A DNA stretch of 29,228 nucleotides from positions 1 through 29,228 of the forward strand of contig CAYHEQ010000006.1 of assembly GCA_964355795.1 (NCBI GenBank). The letters run 5' to 3'. The stretch is from CAYHEQ01 sp964355795. Lineage in GTDB: Bacteria; Patescibacteriota; JACPGU01. A program made the translations under genes and the position numbers. The notes beneath the pieces were generated by a model, which saw only the letters and a program-made list of their open reading frames with translations, had not been told where the DNA came from and made no database searches. Shown piece after piece: positions 18,721 through 27,839 of the stretch; position 1 is the first letter of the stretch; each line of letters begins with the position of its first letter.

Positions 18721-18748
18721 TTGACGGGGGTTGTGAGTATGCTATATT
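18721..18748 (+). promoter_or_regulatory. rpoB promoter
   Basis: TTGACG (18721-18726), 16 nt, TATATT (18743-18748), about 85 nt before the rpoB start. No L10/L12 genes precede rpoB here. Confidence 0.75.
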
Positions 18749-18834
18749 GGTTACATCGTGTATAACAATTTAGCTTTCCTAAACTAAGGTGAGGACTACC
18801 CCTTTGTTGTTTTTTTGATTTGGGGATGTTTTTT

Positions 18835-21800
18835 ATGACATCAAATATGACATCAAAAACTTCTATTTCAACAAAAAGGAAATTTTTTCATCCCGTCTCC
18901 GAGGCCATTACGCCTCCTAACCTCATTGAAGTCCAGCTAGATTCTTATCGCTGGTTTTTGGAGGAAGGTTTGAAGGAAATTTTTGCCGAGCTCAATCCTA
19001 TCTCCGATTTCATTGGCAAAAATTTAGAGCTTCATTTTTTGGATTACAAAGTAGAGGAGCCGAAATATTCAGCTGATGACGCGAGAATCCGCAACCTAAC
19101 TTTCAAAGCGGGCATTCGTTGTATGGTGCGTCTAGTCAACAAGAATACTGGCGAAATCAAAGAGCAGAGCGTTTTCTTGGGTGATTTTCCGCTCATGACC
19201 GATGCGGGCACTTTCATCATCAACGGTATTGAGCGTGTTGTCGTTTCCCAAATAGTGAGGTCTCCCGGCGTCCTTTTCACTTCTGAAAATTTTGGTGGAA
19301 AGGACTTTTTTGGCGCCAAAATTATTCCCGATAGGGGAGCGTGGTTGGAGATTGAAACTTCTAGCAAAGGCATCATCTCGGTCAAAATAGACCGCAAAAG
19401 AAAACTCCCTATTACCACTTTACTCAAAGCTTTTGGTTACGGCAACGACAACGAATTGCTGAAAATCTTTGAAGACGTGGATACTGATCCAGAGATGCCC
19501 TATATCAGGCATACTCTGGACCGCGATCCGGCTTCTTCTACCGAAGCGGCTATTTTGGAAGTCTATAAAAGAATTCGTCCCGGCGACCTGGTGACCGTAG
19601 AAAACGCCAGGACATTGGTGGAAAAAATGTTTTTTGACTTTCGTCGTTACGATCTCTCCAAAGTGGGCCGTTACAAGATTAACCGTCGCTTGGAGATGGC
19701 CATCCCCAATGATATTGAGCATCGCGTTTTGCAGAAAGAAGATATCATCGGAATTGTCAGAGAAATCATTCGTTTGAATAATGATCCGGACGGCATCCAA
19801 GACAATATTGACCATCTGAAAAATCGTCGGGTCCGAGCCGTCGGAGAATTAGTCCAGAGACGGGTGCGCATCGGCTTTTTGCGAGTGGAGAGAATGGTCA
19901 AAGACCGTATGTCGGTAGCCGATATTGATTCGGTGACACCAGCGCAATTAATCAACACTCGCCCGATTACGGCCGTCTTGCAAGAGCATTTTGCCAGCTC
20001 CCAGCTGTCGCAATTTATGGACCAGACCAATCTTTTGTCAGAATTGGAACACAAGCGCCGACTCTCGGCCATGGGTCCGGGCGGATTATCTCGCGAGAGA
20101 GCGGGATTTGAAGTGCGCGACGTGCACCCCTCCCACTACGGCCGACTTTGTCCCGTGGAGCCCCCCGAAGGTCCCAATATCGGCCTCATTTATTATTTCG
20201 CTACTTTTGCTCGCGTCAATGAATATGGCTTTATGGAAACGCCCTACATTTTTGTCCAAAGAAAGGCGGAGAACAAGCCAGACGCGCTTTACGGGCATAT
20301 TCTGCGTGAAGACATCAAGGACGCCAAGGGCAAGGTTCTTTTTACCAAAGAGACGAAGATATCTCGTGAAATGGCCTCCGCTATCGCTAAGCTTCCTTTG
20401 GAAAAAATCTTAGTCAAGCCTCGAGTGACGGGAGAGGTGGAATATCTAGACGCGGAAGAAGATGAGAAAATGGTTATCGCTCAAGCCAACGCCAAAGTCT
20501 CCGCGGAAGGCTATTTCACGGAAAAGAAAGTAGCGGTCAGAAATCATAGCGAACCAGACTTGACCCCTCCTGATAGAGTGGATTATATGGATGTTTCGCC
20601 GCGTCAAGTGGTAGGGGTAGCGGCCTCGCTCATCCCTTTTGTGGAACACGACGAAGTGCGTCGCGCCCTGATGGGTTCCAACATGTTGCGTCAAGCGGTG
20701 CCTTTGGTTAAGCCAGATTCGCCAGTGGTGGGCACGGGTATGGAGGAGCTGATTGCTCGGAATTCCGGTCAAATGGTGATGGCGAGGAAAGCTGGCGTGG
20801 TGGCTTCTATTTCTGGTAACGAGATTATTGTCAAAGAAAGTTCCGGGACGACCGCTAATTATTCTTTGCGTAAATTTGTTCGTTCCAATGAGAGAACTTG
20901 TATCAATCAGAGAGTTTCGGTCAATGTCGGCGACAAGATCGCGGTAGGCGATGTCTTGGCTGACGGCACGGCCACTGATAATGGCGAAGCGGCTCTCGGG
21001 CAAAATATCTTGGTGGCTTTCATGCCTTGGGGCGGTTACAATTTTGAAGACGCTATTGTCGTTTCGGAAAAATTGGTGGCTAATGACATTTTCAGCTCGG
21101 TGCATATTGAAGAACACGCTATTGAAGTGCGCGATACGAAATTGGGGCCAGAAATTGTTACTCGCGATATTCCCAATGTCGGTGAAGAAGTGCTAAAAAA
21201 TTTGGATGAAGAAGGTGTCATTCGTATTGGCGCCGAAGTCAAAGCTGGCGATATTATCGTTGGCAAAATCACTCCCAAGGGAGAAACGGAGCTCACTCCC
21301 GAAGAAAGATTGCTGCGCGCTATTTTCGGTGAAAAAGCGCGCGATGTCAAAGATGTTTCTTTGCGTCTGCCTCACGGCGAATACGGCAAGATCGTGGGGA
21401 TCAAAGAATTTCATCGCGACAAGGGCGACGAACTGATGAGTGGCGTGATTAAAAAAATTGAAGTATCGGTGGCGCAATTCCGCAAAGTAGTGGTGGGCGA
21501 CAAGATGGCCGGGCGTCACGGCAACAAAGGTATCGTTTCTAAAATAGTGCCGGTAGAGGATTTGCCAGTATTGGAAGACGGCACGCCGGTGGATATGGTT
21601 TTGAATCCTCTGGGTATTATTTCCCGTATGAATATCGGTCAATCGTTAGAAACTCATCTCGGCTACGCGGCTTCCAAGCTCGGCTACAAGGTGGCGAGCC
21701 CGGTTTTTTCAGGGATTTCTTTTGAAGAAATTGTTCAAGAATTGAAAAAAGCTGGGTTGCCAGAAGACGGCAAGGTTCAGCTCTATGATGGTCGCACGGG

Positions 21801-22452
21801 AGAGCCTTTTGGACAGAGGACGACGGTGGGTATCAAATATATGATGAAACTTTCGCACTTGGTGGACGACAAGATTCACGCGCGTTCTATTGGTCCGTAT
21901 TCTTTGGTGACCCAACAGCCTTTGGGTGGCAGAGCGCAATTTGGCGGACAGAGATTTGGAGAAATGGAAGTGTGGGCGCTAGAGGCTTATGGCGCGGCGC
22001 ATACTCTGCAAGAAATGCTAACTATCAAGTCTGACGATGTTTGGGGTAGAAGCAAGGCCTATGAAGCGATTATCAAAAACGAAGAGATTCGCAAGCCTTC
22101 TATTCCTGAATCTTTCAATGTCTTGGTTAAAGAATTGGAAGGTCTGGGGTTGGCCGTTGATTTGATTCGTGAAAACGCTGGCCATTTGGAAATAATAGAC
22201 GCTGAAAACATCGCTGACGCCGAAATGGAGCAGTTGTCCCAAGACGCTACCTTGGATGTGGGAGAACTAGTGGTGGAGATGAAAGATATTTCTGGGGAGG
22301 ACTTGAAGATTGTTGAAGGGGAGGCAGAACCTTTAGCGGAAGGCGAAAAAAGCGAAGCGCTGGCGGAAGAAGAAGGTTTGGAGGACGGCTTAATTGATGA
22401 AGAGAGCCTCCCCCGTTTGCCAGATGAGGAAGGGGAGAAAATAGCAGAATAG
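18835..22452 (+). CDS. rpoB: DNA-directed RNA polymerase subunit beta
   Basis: RpoB forms one half of the polymerase active cleft. About 1205 aa. Landmarks in order: IERVVVSQIVRSPGVLF, the rifampicin pocket SSQLSQFMDQTNLLSELEH with KRRLSAMGPGGLSRERAG, then VHPSHYGRLCPVEPPEGP, GYNFEDAIVVSE, the KVVVGDKMAGRHGNKG catalytic-side segment, and QPLGGRAQFGGQRFGEME near the end. The common E. coli rifampicin-contact residues Gln513, Asp516, His526 and Ser531 are retained. The C-terminus adds an acidic tail of about 75 residues. TTG 18820, ATG 18826 and ATG 18835 are possible starts; GGGGATG about 8 nt upstream favours 18835. The stop TAG begins a heptamer array. Confidence 0.97.
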   Translation: MTSNMTSKTSISTKRKFFHPVSEAITPPNLIEVQLDSYRWFLEEGLKEIFAELNPISDFIGKNLELHFLDYKVEEPKYSADDARIRNLTFKAGIRCMVRLVNKNTGEIKEQSVFLGDFPLMTDAGTFIINGIERVVVSQIVRSPGVLFTSENFGGKDFFGAKIIPDRGAWLEIETSSKGIISVKIDRKRKLPITTLLKAFGYGNDNELLKIFEDVDTDPEMPYIRHTLDRDPASSTEAAILEVYKRIRPGDLVTVENARTLVEKMFFDFRRYDLSKVGRYKINRRLEMAIPNDIEHRVLQKEDIIGIVREIIRLNNDPDGIQDNIDHLKNRRVRAVGELVQRRVRIGFLRVERMVKDRMSVADIDSVTPAQLINTRPITAVLQEHFASSQLSQFMDQTNLLSELEHKRRLSAMGPGGLSRERAGFEVRDVHPSHYGRLCPVEPPEGPNIGLIYYFATFARVNEYGFMETPYIFVQRKAENKPDALYGHILREDIKDAKGKVLFTKETKISREMASAIAKLPLEKILVKPRVTGEVEYLDAEEDEKMVIAQANAKVSAEGYFTEKKVAVRNHSEPDLTPPDRVDYMDVSPRQVVGVAASLIPFVEHDEVRRALMGSNMLRQAVPLVKPDSPVVGTGMEELIARNSGQMVMARKAGVVASISGNEIIVKESSGTTANYSLRKFVRSNERTCINQRVSVNVGDKIAVGDVLADGTATDNGEAALGQNILVAFMPWGGYNFEDAIVVSEKLVANDIFSSVHIEEHAIEVRDTKLGPEIVTRDIPNVGEEVLKNLDEEGVIRIGAEVKAGDIIVGKITPKGETELTPEERLLRAIFGEKARDVKDVSLRLPHGEYGKIVGIKEFHRDKGDELMSGVIKKIEVSVAQFRKVVVGDKMAGRHGNKGIVSKIVPVEDLPVLEDGTPVDMVLNPLGIISRMNIGQSLETHLGYAASKLGYKVASPVFSGISFEEIVQELKKAGLPEDGKVQLYDGRTGEPFGQRTTVGIKYMMKLSHLVDDKIHARSIGPYSLVTQQPLGGRAQFGGQRFGEMEVWALEAYGAAHTLQEMLTIKSDDVWGRSKAYEAIIKNEEIRKPSIPESFNVLVKELEGLGLAVDLIRENAGHLEIIDAENIADAEMEQLSQDATLDVGELVVEMKDISGEDLKIVEGEAEPLAEGEKSEALAEEEGLEDGLIDEESLPRLPDEEGEKIAE

Positions 22453-22529
22453 TTTTTAGTGGCTAGTGACTAGTGACTAGTGACTAGTGGCTAGTGGATA
22501 GTGATTAGTGGCTAGTGATTAGTTTTTAG
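22450..22529. repeat. TAGTNNN heptamer array at the rpoB stop
   Basis: Eleven uninterrupted 7-nt units (mainly TAGTGAC, TAGTGGC, TAGTGAT, TAGTTTT) begin with the rpoB stop codon. Since 7 mod 3 is 1, stops fall in every frame. Confidence 0.92.
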
Positions 22530-22543
22530 CAAATAAAATCCTC

Positions 22544-22627
22544 AAACTAGAAACTATAAACTAGAAACTAAAAACTAAAACCTAAAAACTATAAACTATA
22601 AACTAAAAACTAAAAACTAAAAACCAT
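22544..22627. repeat. AAACTAN heptamer array before rpoC
   Basis: Twelve uninterrupted units (AAACTAG, AAACTAT, AAACTAA, one AACCTAA and a final AAACCAT) end 5 nt before the rpoC ATG. Read on the minus strand they are TAGTTTN units, so this array is inverted relative to 22450-22529 and the two can pair over about 80 nt. Confidence 0.92.
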
Positions 22628-22632
22628 TCCCA

Positions 22633-25600
22633 ATGATGCGCGATAATTTCAACGAAAAAGCGACCGATTTTGACGCTATCAGGATTTCTCTGGCGAGCCC
22701 CGAGCATATTTTGAGTTGGTCTCACGGCGAGGTAACCAAGCCGGAGACCATCAATTATCGTACCCAAAAACCAGAGAAAGACGGTCTTTTTTGCGAGCGC
22801 ATCTTTGGTCCGACCAAAGACTGGGAATGTTATTGCGGCAAGTACAAAAAGATTCGTTACAAAGGCATCATCTGCGACAAATGTGGCGTGCAAGTGACCC
22901 GAGCCATTGTCCGTCGCGAAAGAATGGGACACATCACCTTGGCCGCGCCTGTCGCGCATGTCTGGTATTTGCGGGGCGTGCCTTCACGCATTGGCATGTA
23001 TTTGGGTATGTCTGTTCGCGATTTGGAAAAGGTGATTTATTTCGCCAATTTCGTGGTCAATGCTGTGAACGAAAAAGAACAGGAAAAAATCATCACGCAA
23101 CTCAAAGGCGAACTAGAAGATTTTCGCAAAGATTCAGAAAAAGAATTGGAAAAGAAGAAAGCTGGTTTGGAACGGGTGATCGCTGACGAAATGAAGAAAA
23201 ATCCTTCGGCCAAAAAGGCCGATATCGCCAAAAAAGTTCAAGAAGAATTCAAGTCTTGGGAAAAGGAAATGTTGGTCAAAAGGAGAGAGCTGGAAGAAGC
23301 GGCTGAAGAAGCCAAGGTAGAAGTGGCCAGCATCGCCAAATACGCTATCATTTCTGAAGGTAAGCACTCTGATTTGCGCCGAAAATATGGGGAATTTTTC
23401 AAGGCGGGTATCGGCGCGGAAGCCATTTGGGCCTTGATCAAGGAATTGGATATTAAAGAATTGATTGGTAGTCTAGAGAAAGAAAAAGAAAAATCTGCCG
23501 GTCAACGGAGGAAAAAAGTGGTCAAGAGATTGCGGTTTTTGAAAGGTTTGAGCAAGGCCAATCTAGAACCTTCTTGGATGATCTGGTCGCATATCGCGGT
23601 GCTTCCGCCAGATTTGCGTCCGATGGTGCCATTAGACGGTGGACGCTTTGCCACTTCCGATATCAATGATCTTTATCGGCGCGTTATCAACAGGAATAAT
23701 CGTTTGAAAAGATTGCAGGAATTGCGCGCTCCCGAAGTCATTCAAAGAAACGAGAAGAGAATGTTGCAAGAAGCGGTGGACGCTTTGATTGGCACTGATT
23801 CGCAGAGAGGCAAAGCGGCCGCTACTGCCGGCAAGAAAAAATTAAAATCTCTGTCCGAGGGACTCAAGGGCAAGCAAGGCCGTTTCCGCCAAAATCTTTT
23901 GGGAAAACGGGTGGATTATTCTGGTCGCTCGGTTATTGTGGTCGGACCAGATTTGGCGCTAGATGAATGTGGCGTGCCCAAGACGATGGCGTTAGAGCTT
24001 TTCAAGCCTTTCATTATTTCCCAATTAATTTCTCGAGGTTATACGCATAGCGCCAAGAGCGCGTCCAAGCTGATTGATTCCGCTGTGCCAGAGGTTTGGG
24101 ATATCTTGGACGAAGTGACGCAGAAATATCATGTTTTGTTAAATCGCGCTCCGACCCTGCACCGTCTCGGCATCCAAGCTTTCAAAGTGAAACTGATTGA
24201 AGGCAAGGCCTTGCGTATTCCGCCCCTAGTTTGCGCGCCTTTCAATGCGGACTTTGACGGCGACCAAATGGCTATTCACGTGCCTTTGTCTTCTCAGGCG
24301 CAAGAAGAAGCGCGAGAAATCATGCTTTCTTCCAAAAATCTTTTGAAACCATCCGACGGTTCTCCTTCGCTTTCTACCACCAACGATATTGTCTTGGGTT
24401 GTTTTTATATGACCACCGAAGAAGAGGGAGCTTTGGGAGAGGGGCGAGCTTTTGCTACTCCAGAAGAAGCCCACATGGCCTATGGCTTGGGGCAGATTCA
24501 TCTGCGCGCCAAAATCAAGGTGCGTTTGGACGGCAAAATAGTGGCAACTACTTTTGGTCGGATGCATTTCAATGAAATCATCCCTAACGAACTGGGCTTC
24601 ATCAACGAGCCGATGACCAAGATATTGCTAGACAAGGCAGTGTCGGCATCTTTCAAGAAAAGAGGAATGGAGGGGACGGCCAAATTCGTGGACGATATCA
24701 AAAAGATTGGGATGAAATACGCTACCCGTTCCGGCATCAGTTTGTCGGACGCTGAATTGCACGTGCCCAAAATGAAGAACAAATTGATTGAAGAAGCCGA
24801 TAGCAAAATAGACGAAGTGGATCAGCAATACAGGAGGGGCTTGATTACCGCCAACGAAAAATATTTGAAAAATATTGAGATTTGGACAGAAACTAAGGAA
24901 AAAATTGAAACGGGCATGATGGACCAATTTGCCGATGACAACCCGATGAAAATGATGGTGTCTTCCAAGGCTCGCGGTAACAAAGACCAAGTGGCGCAAT
25001 TGGTGGCGATGAGAGGTCTCTTGCAGGGTACGACTGGCGACATTATTGATTTGCCGGTGAAGTCCAATTTCAAAGAAGGCTTAACCGTTTTGGAATACTT
25101 TATTTCTTCTCACGGCGCTCGCAAAGGTTTGGCCGACACGGCTCTGCGCACTTCTGATGCTGGATATTTGACTCGTCGTCTAGTGGATGTGGCCCAAGAT
25201 GTCATCATCAGCGAAGCGGATTGTTTGACCGACAAAGGCTTGAAATTTGCCAAGAGCACCGCCTATGATTTGCAGGAAGATTTCGTCAAAAGAATTGACG
25301 GCCGGATTTTGGTTGCCAATGTGATGTCTGGCAAAAAAATCCTTTTCCCCAAAGGCGAGGAGCTCAATATGGACAAAATCAATCAGATGGTCGCCGACTC
25401 TGCTGTGGACGAAATTTCCGTTCGTTCTGTTTTGGAATGCGAATCGGTCTGGGGCGTTTGCCAGACTTGTTACGGCCGAGATTTGGCGCGGGGCGGTATT
25501 GTCGCTATGGGTGAAGCCGCGGGTATTGTGGCCGCGCAGTCTATCGGTGAACCGGGAACGCAATTAACCATGAGAACCTTCCACTCTGGCGGTATCGCCA

Positions 25601-26499
25601 AGCGCGATATCACCCAAGGTTTGCCTCGCGTGGAGGAACTTTTTGAGGCGAGAACTCCCAAGACCCCCGCCATCATCGCGGAGATCTCGGGCGCCGTCTC
25701 TATTGAAGAAGATAAGAAAACTGGCAAAGTTTGTCTCGTTATCACCTCGCAAGACAACAAGAAAGATATTGTTACTGTCAAGCCTGACGCCAAGATTTTG
25801 GTCAAAAATGGCGAAAAAATTATCGAAGGACGGCCGATTTTTGAACTTTCTAAGGGCAAATTCTTCAAAGCTCACGGCGAAGGTTCTATTGAAATTAGCA
25901 AGGAAAAGGATATTATCACCATTACCTACAACGAGAAAGATACACGGTCTTATGGTCTTGATCCTAGTATGGACATAGTGGTTGATGAGGCCGACAAAGT
26001 AATCAAGGGCGATAAATTGACGGAAGGTCACGTTGATTTACACCAGCTAATGGACATCAATGGTCCGAGTGCTGTGCGTCAATACATTGTGCGCGAGATC
26101 CAAGAAATCTACGAATCGCAAGGACAGTCCATCAATGATAAGCATATTGAAACCATCATCCGCCAGATGTTTTCCAAAGTCAGAGTGACGGACCCGGGTT
26201 CTAGCGATTATTTGGAGGGCGAGATCATCAGCATGACGACGCTTTCCGTTTTCAACAAGAAAATATCGGGATCAAAGAAGAAACCAATCGCTGGCGAAAG
26301 ATTACTCTTGGGCGTAACCAAGGCCTCTTTGAATACCGATTCTTTCCTTTCCGCCGCTTCTTTCCAAGAAACCACGGCTGTCTTAATTGACGCCGCTACG
26401 GTCGGCAAGGTGGACTTCTTGCGAGGTTTGAAGGAAAATACTATTCTGGGTAAATTAATTCCCGCCGGCACCGGCTTTGCCAGTCGCCGAAGACAATGA
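22633..26499 (+). CDS. rpoC: DNA-directed RNA polymerase subunit beta prime
   Basis: RpoC holds the catalytic Mg. The 1288-aa protein has the N-terminal zinc finger C66, C68, C81, C84, a long charged coiled-coil insertion (about 150-235), the RNAPTLHRLGIQAF segment and NADFDGDQMAIHVP with catalytic Asp540, Asp542 and Asp544. The second zinc motif is CESVWGVCQTCYGRDL, followed by the bridge/trigger region GEAAGIVAAQSIGEPGTQLTMRTFHSGG. Two Met codons are adjacent at the start; no Shine-Dalgarno. It is separated from rpoB by 180 nt of heptamer arrays rather than the usual short gap. It ends in TGA. Confidence 0.97.
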   Translation: MMRDNFNEKATDFDAIRISLASPEHILSWSHGEVTKPETINYRTQKPEKDGLFCERIFGPTKDWECYCGKYKKIRYKGIICDKCGVQVTRAIVRRERMGHITLAAPVAHVWYLRGVPSRIGMYLGMSVRDLEKVIYFANFVVNAVNEKEQEKIITQLKGELEDFRKDSEKELEKKKAGLERVIADEMKKNPSAKKADIAKKVQEEFKSWEKEMLVKRRELEEAAEEAKVEVASIAKYAIISEGKHSDLRRKYGEFFKAGIGAEAIWALIKELDIKELIGSLEKEKEKSAGQRRKKVVKRLRFLKGLSKANLEPSWMIWSHIAVLPPDLRPMVPLDGGRFATSDINDLYRRVINRNNRLKRLQELRAPEVIQRNEKRMLQEAVDALIGTDSQRGKAAATAGKKKLKSLSEGLKGKQGRFRQNLLGKRVDYSGRSVIVVGPDLALDECGVPKTMALELFKPFIISQLISRGYTHSAKSASKLIDSAVPEVWDILDEVTQKYHVLLNRAPTLHRLGIQAFKVKLIEGKALRIPPLVCAPFNADFDGDQMAIHVPLSSQAQEEAREIMLSSKNLLKPSDGSPSLSTTNDIVLGCFYMTTEEEGALGEGRAFATPEEAHMAYGLGQIHLRAKIKVRLDGKIVATTFGRMHFNEIIPNELGFINEPMTKILLDKAVSASFKKRGMEGTAKFVDDIKKIGMKYATRSGISLSDAELHVPKMKNKLIEEADSKIDEVDQQYRRGLITANEKYLKNIEIWTETKEKIETGMMDQFADDNPMKMMVSSKARGNKDQVAQLVAMRGLLQGTTGDIIDLPVKSNFKEGLTVLEYFISSHGARKGLADTALRTSDAGYLTRRLVDVAQDVIISEADCLTDKGLKFAKSTAYDLQEDFVKRIDGRILVANVMSGKKILFPKGEELNMDKINQMVADSAVDEISVRSVLECESVWGVCQTCYGRDLARGGIVAMGEAAGIVAAQSIGEPGTQLTMRTFHSGGIAKRDITQGLPRVEELFEARTPKTPAIIAEISGAVSIEEDKKTGKVCLVITSQDNKKDIVTVKPDAKILVKNGEKIIEGRPIFELSKGKFFKAHGEGSIEISKEKDIITITYNEKDTRSYGLDPSMDIVVDEADKVIKGDKLTEGHVDLHQLMDINGPSAVRQYIVREIQEIYESQGQSINDKHIETIIRQMFSKVRVTDPGSSDYLEGEIISMTTLSVFNKKISGSKKKPIAGERLLLGVTKASLNTDSFLSAASFQETTAVLIDAATVGKVDFLRGLKENTILGKLIPAGTGFASRRRQ

Positions 26500-26553
26500 G
26501 GCTTGATAGAGAGGATTTAGTCTGATAGAATAGTTGATGCGTGATAAAGTTGG

Positions 26554-26658
26554 AAATCCTAAACTCTAAACTCTAAATCCTAAAAAAATAACAAATCACA
26601 AATTTTAAAATTTATAATTTTGGATTTCTTTAGAGTTTAGAACTTAGATTTTAGGATT
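26554..26658. repeat. Heptamer inverted arrays between rpoC and rpsL
   Basis: AAATCCT, AAACTCT, AAACTCT, AAATCCT (26554-26581) are followed after an AT-rich middle by TAGAGTT, TAGAACT, TAGATTT, TAGGATT (26631-26658). The two arrays are mutually complementary. No gene lies in the spacer (26500-26666). Confidence 0.8.
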
Positions 26659-26666
26659 TTTATACT

Positions 26667-27080
26667 ATGCCTACTATCAATCAATTAATTCGCAAAGGGA
26701 GGAGAAGTCTGGGTCGCAAAAGCAAAGCCCCGGCTCTTTTGAGGAATCTAAATACCATCAAAAATCGCGTGACAGATACGAGGAAAGGTTCGCCTTTCAA
26801 GCGAGGCGTTTGCATCAAGGTAACGACCATGACGCCAAAGAAGCCGAACTCGGCTTTGCGGAAGATTGCCAGAGTGCGTCTTTCTAACGGCATGGAAGTG
26901 ACGGCCTATATCCCCGGTATTGGGCACAATTTGCAAGAACACTCGGTGGTAGTCATTCGTGGTGGTAAGGTCAAGGACTTGCCCGGTGTTCGTTATCATA
27001 TTGTCAGAGGGATGTTGGACGCGGGAGGGGTGGAGAAAAGAATGCAAGGACGGAGCAGATACGGAGCGAAGCGGAAGTAG
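26667..27080 (+). CDS. rpsL: 30S ribosomal protein S12
   Basis: S12 sits at the decoding centre. The 137-aa protein has the loop TPKKPNSALRK (57-67) and GGKVKDLPGVRYH (99-111), with the lysines linked to streptomycin sensitivity present and the Asp after VK that is often methylthiolated. About 13 extra residues (NLNTIKNRVTDTRK region, 28-40) lie before SPFKRGVC compared with E. coli. It starts 9 nt after the spacer array with no Shine-Dalgarno. The usual partner rpsG follows. Confidence 0.97.
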   Translation: MPTINQLIRKGRRSLGRKSKAPALLRNLNTIKNRVTDTRKGSPFKRGVCIKVTTMTPKKPNSALRKIARVRLSNGMEVTAYIPGIGHNLQEHSVVVIRGGKVKDLPGVRYHIVRGMLDAGGVEKRMQGRSRYGAKRK

Positions 27081-27194
27081 GAACATACGAATCGTAGCAT
27101 TCAAATTTTCATTCAAATTACTACAAATAAATTACCACCAAAAATTCATTTGAATATATTTGAATAAAAATTAGCATTAAGATTGGAATTAACC

Positions 27195-27671
27195 ATGTCT
27201 AGAGGGAGCAAGCCAGCGCCAAAAAGAGAGATTAAGCCAGACGATTTGTATCGTTCAGTTGTGGTATCCAAATTCATCAATAATCTGATGTGGGACGGCA
27301 AGAAATCAGTCGCCACTCATATTTTTTACAAAGCGTTAGAGATCGTTGAGAAAAAGTCGGGCAAGAAGGGGATTGATGTTTTCAATAACGCGATCAAAAA
27401 TGTTTCGCCCTCTTTGAAAATTAAGTCGCGCCGAGTGGGGGGCGCCAATTATCAGGTGCCGGTAGAAGTCAAAAAAGACCAAAAGACGATGTACGCTATC
27501 AAATGGATACTAGAAGTTGTGCGCGCCAAAAAAGGTCGTTCTACGCCAGAAGAGCTAGCGGAAGAGTTGATTTTGGCTTCTGACAATCAGGGTGGAGCGA
27601 TTAAGAAAAAAGAAGATACGCATCGTATGGCGGAATCCAATCGCGCCTACGCGCATTTCGCGCGCTACTAG
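27195..27671 (+). CDS. rpsG: 30S ribosomal protein S7
   Basis: S7 nucleates the 30S head. From ATG 27195 the protein has 158 aa, starting MSRGSKPAPKREIKPD; an in-frame TTG at 27183 would add four residues but lacks family support. Landmarks are KFINNLMWDGKKSVA, NVSPSLKIKSRRVGGANYQVPVEV and the C-terminal KKKEDTHRMAESNRAYAHFARY. It follows rpsL by 114 nt of AT-rich spacer containing inverted TTCAAAT/ATTTGAA words. fusA and tuf do not follow. A weak GGA is the only Shine-Dalgarno-like signal. Confidence 0.96.
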   Translation: MSRGSKPAPKREIKPDDLYRSVVVSKFINNLMWDGKKSVATHIFYKALEIVEKKSGKKGIDVFNNAIKNVSPSLKIKSRRVGGANYQVPVEVKKDQKTMYAIKWILEVVRAKKGRSTPEELAEELILASDNQGGAIKKKEDTHRMAESNRAYAHFARY

Positions 27672-27686
27672 GCGCGCTGATTGCTT

Positions 27687-27748
27687 GTAGAGACACGGCA
27701 TGCCGTGTCTATTTTATTTCGTAGAGACACGACATGTCGTGTCTCTAC
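27687..27748. repeat. GTAGAGACACG palindromes downstream of rpsG
   Basis: A first palindrome with centre GCATGC (from 27687) is followed by a perfect 28-nt palindrome (27721-27748) with centre ACATGT. Both open with GTAGAGACACG. It may end the rpsL-rpsG transcript; there is no T tract. Confidence 0.85.
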
Positions 27749-27797
27749 GGGATTCGTTAGAAATTAGTGAGACTAGCATGCCCAAAACAGAAAAACA

Positions 27798-27826
27798 TTG
27801 ACTTTTTGGCAAAAGTGTGATATAAT
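27798..27826 (+). promoter_or_regulatory. Promoter of the lipoprotein gene
   Basis: TTGACT (27798-27803), 17 nt, TATAAT (27821-27826), then GGTAGC as at the M23 promoter. It leaves a leader of about 85 nt. Confidence 0.85.
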
Positions 27827-27839
27827 GGTAGCTAGCATA

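Noticed and set aside
18820..18834. TTG start for rpoB
   Set aside because: It would add MGMFF before the Met at 18835; the G-rich stretch there fits better as the Shine-Dalgarno for 18835. The choice remains uncertain.
22450..22627. CRISPR array
   Set aside because: Units are 7 nt and contiguous with no unique spacers; no cas genes are in the window.
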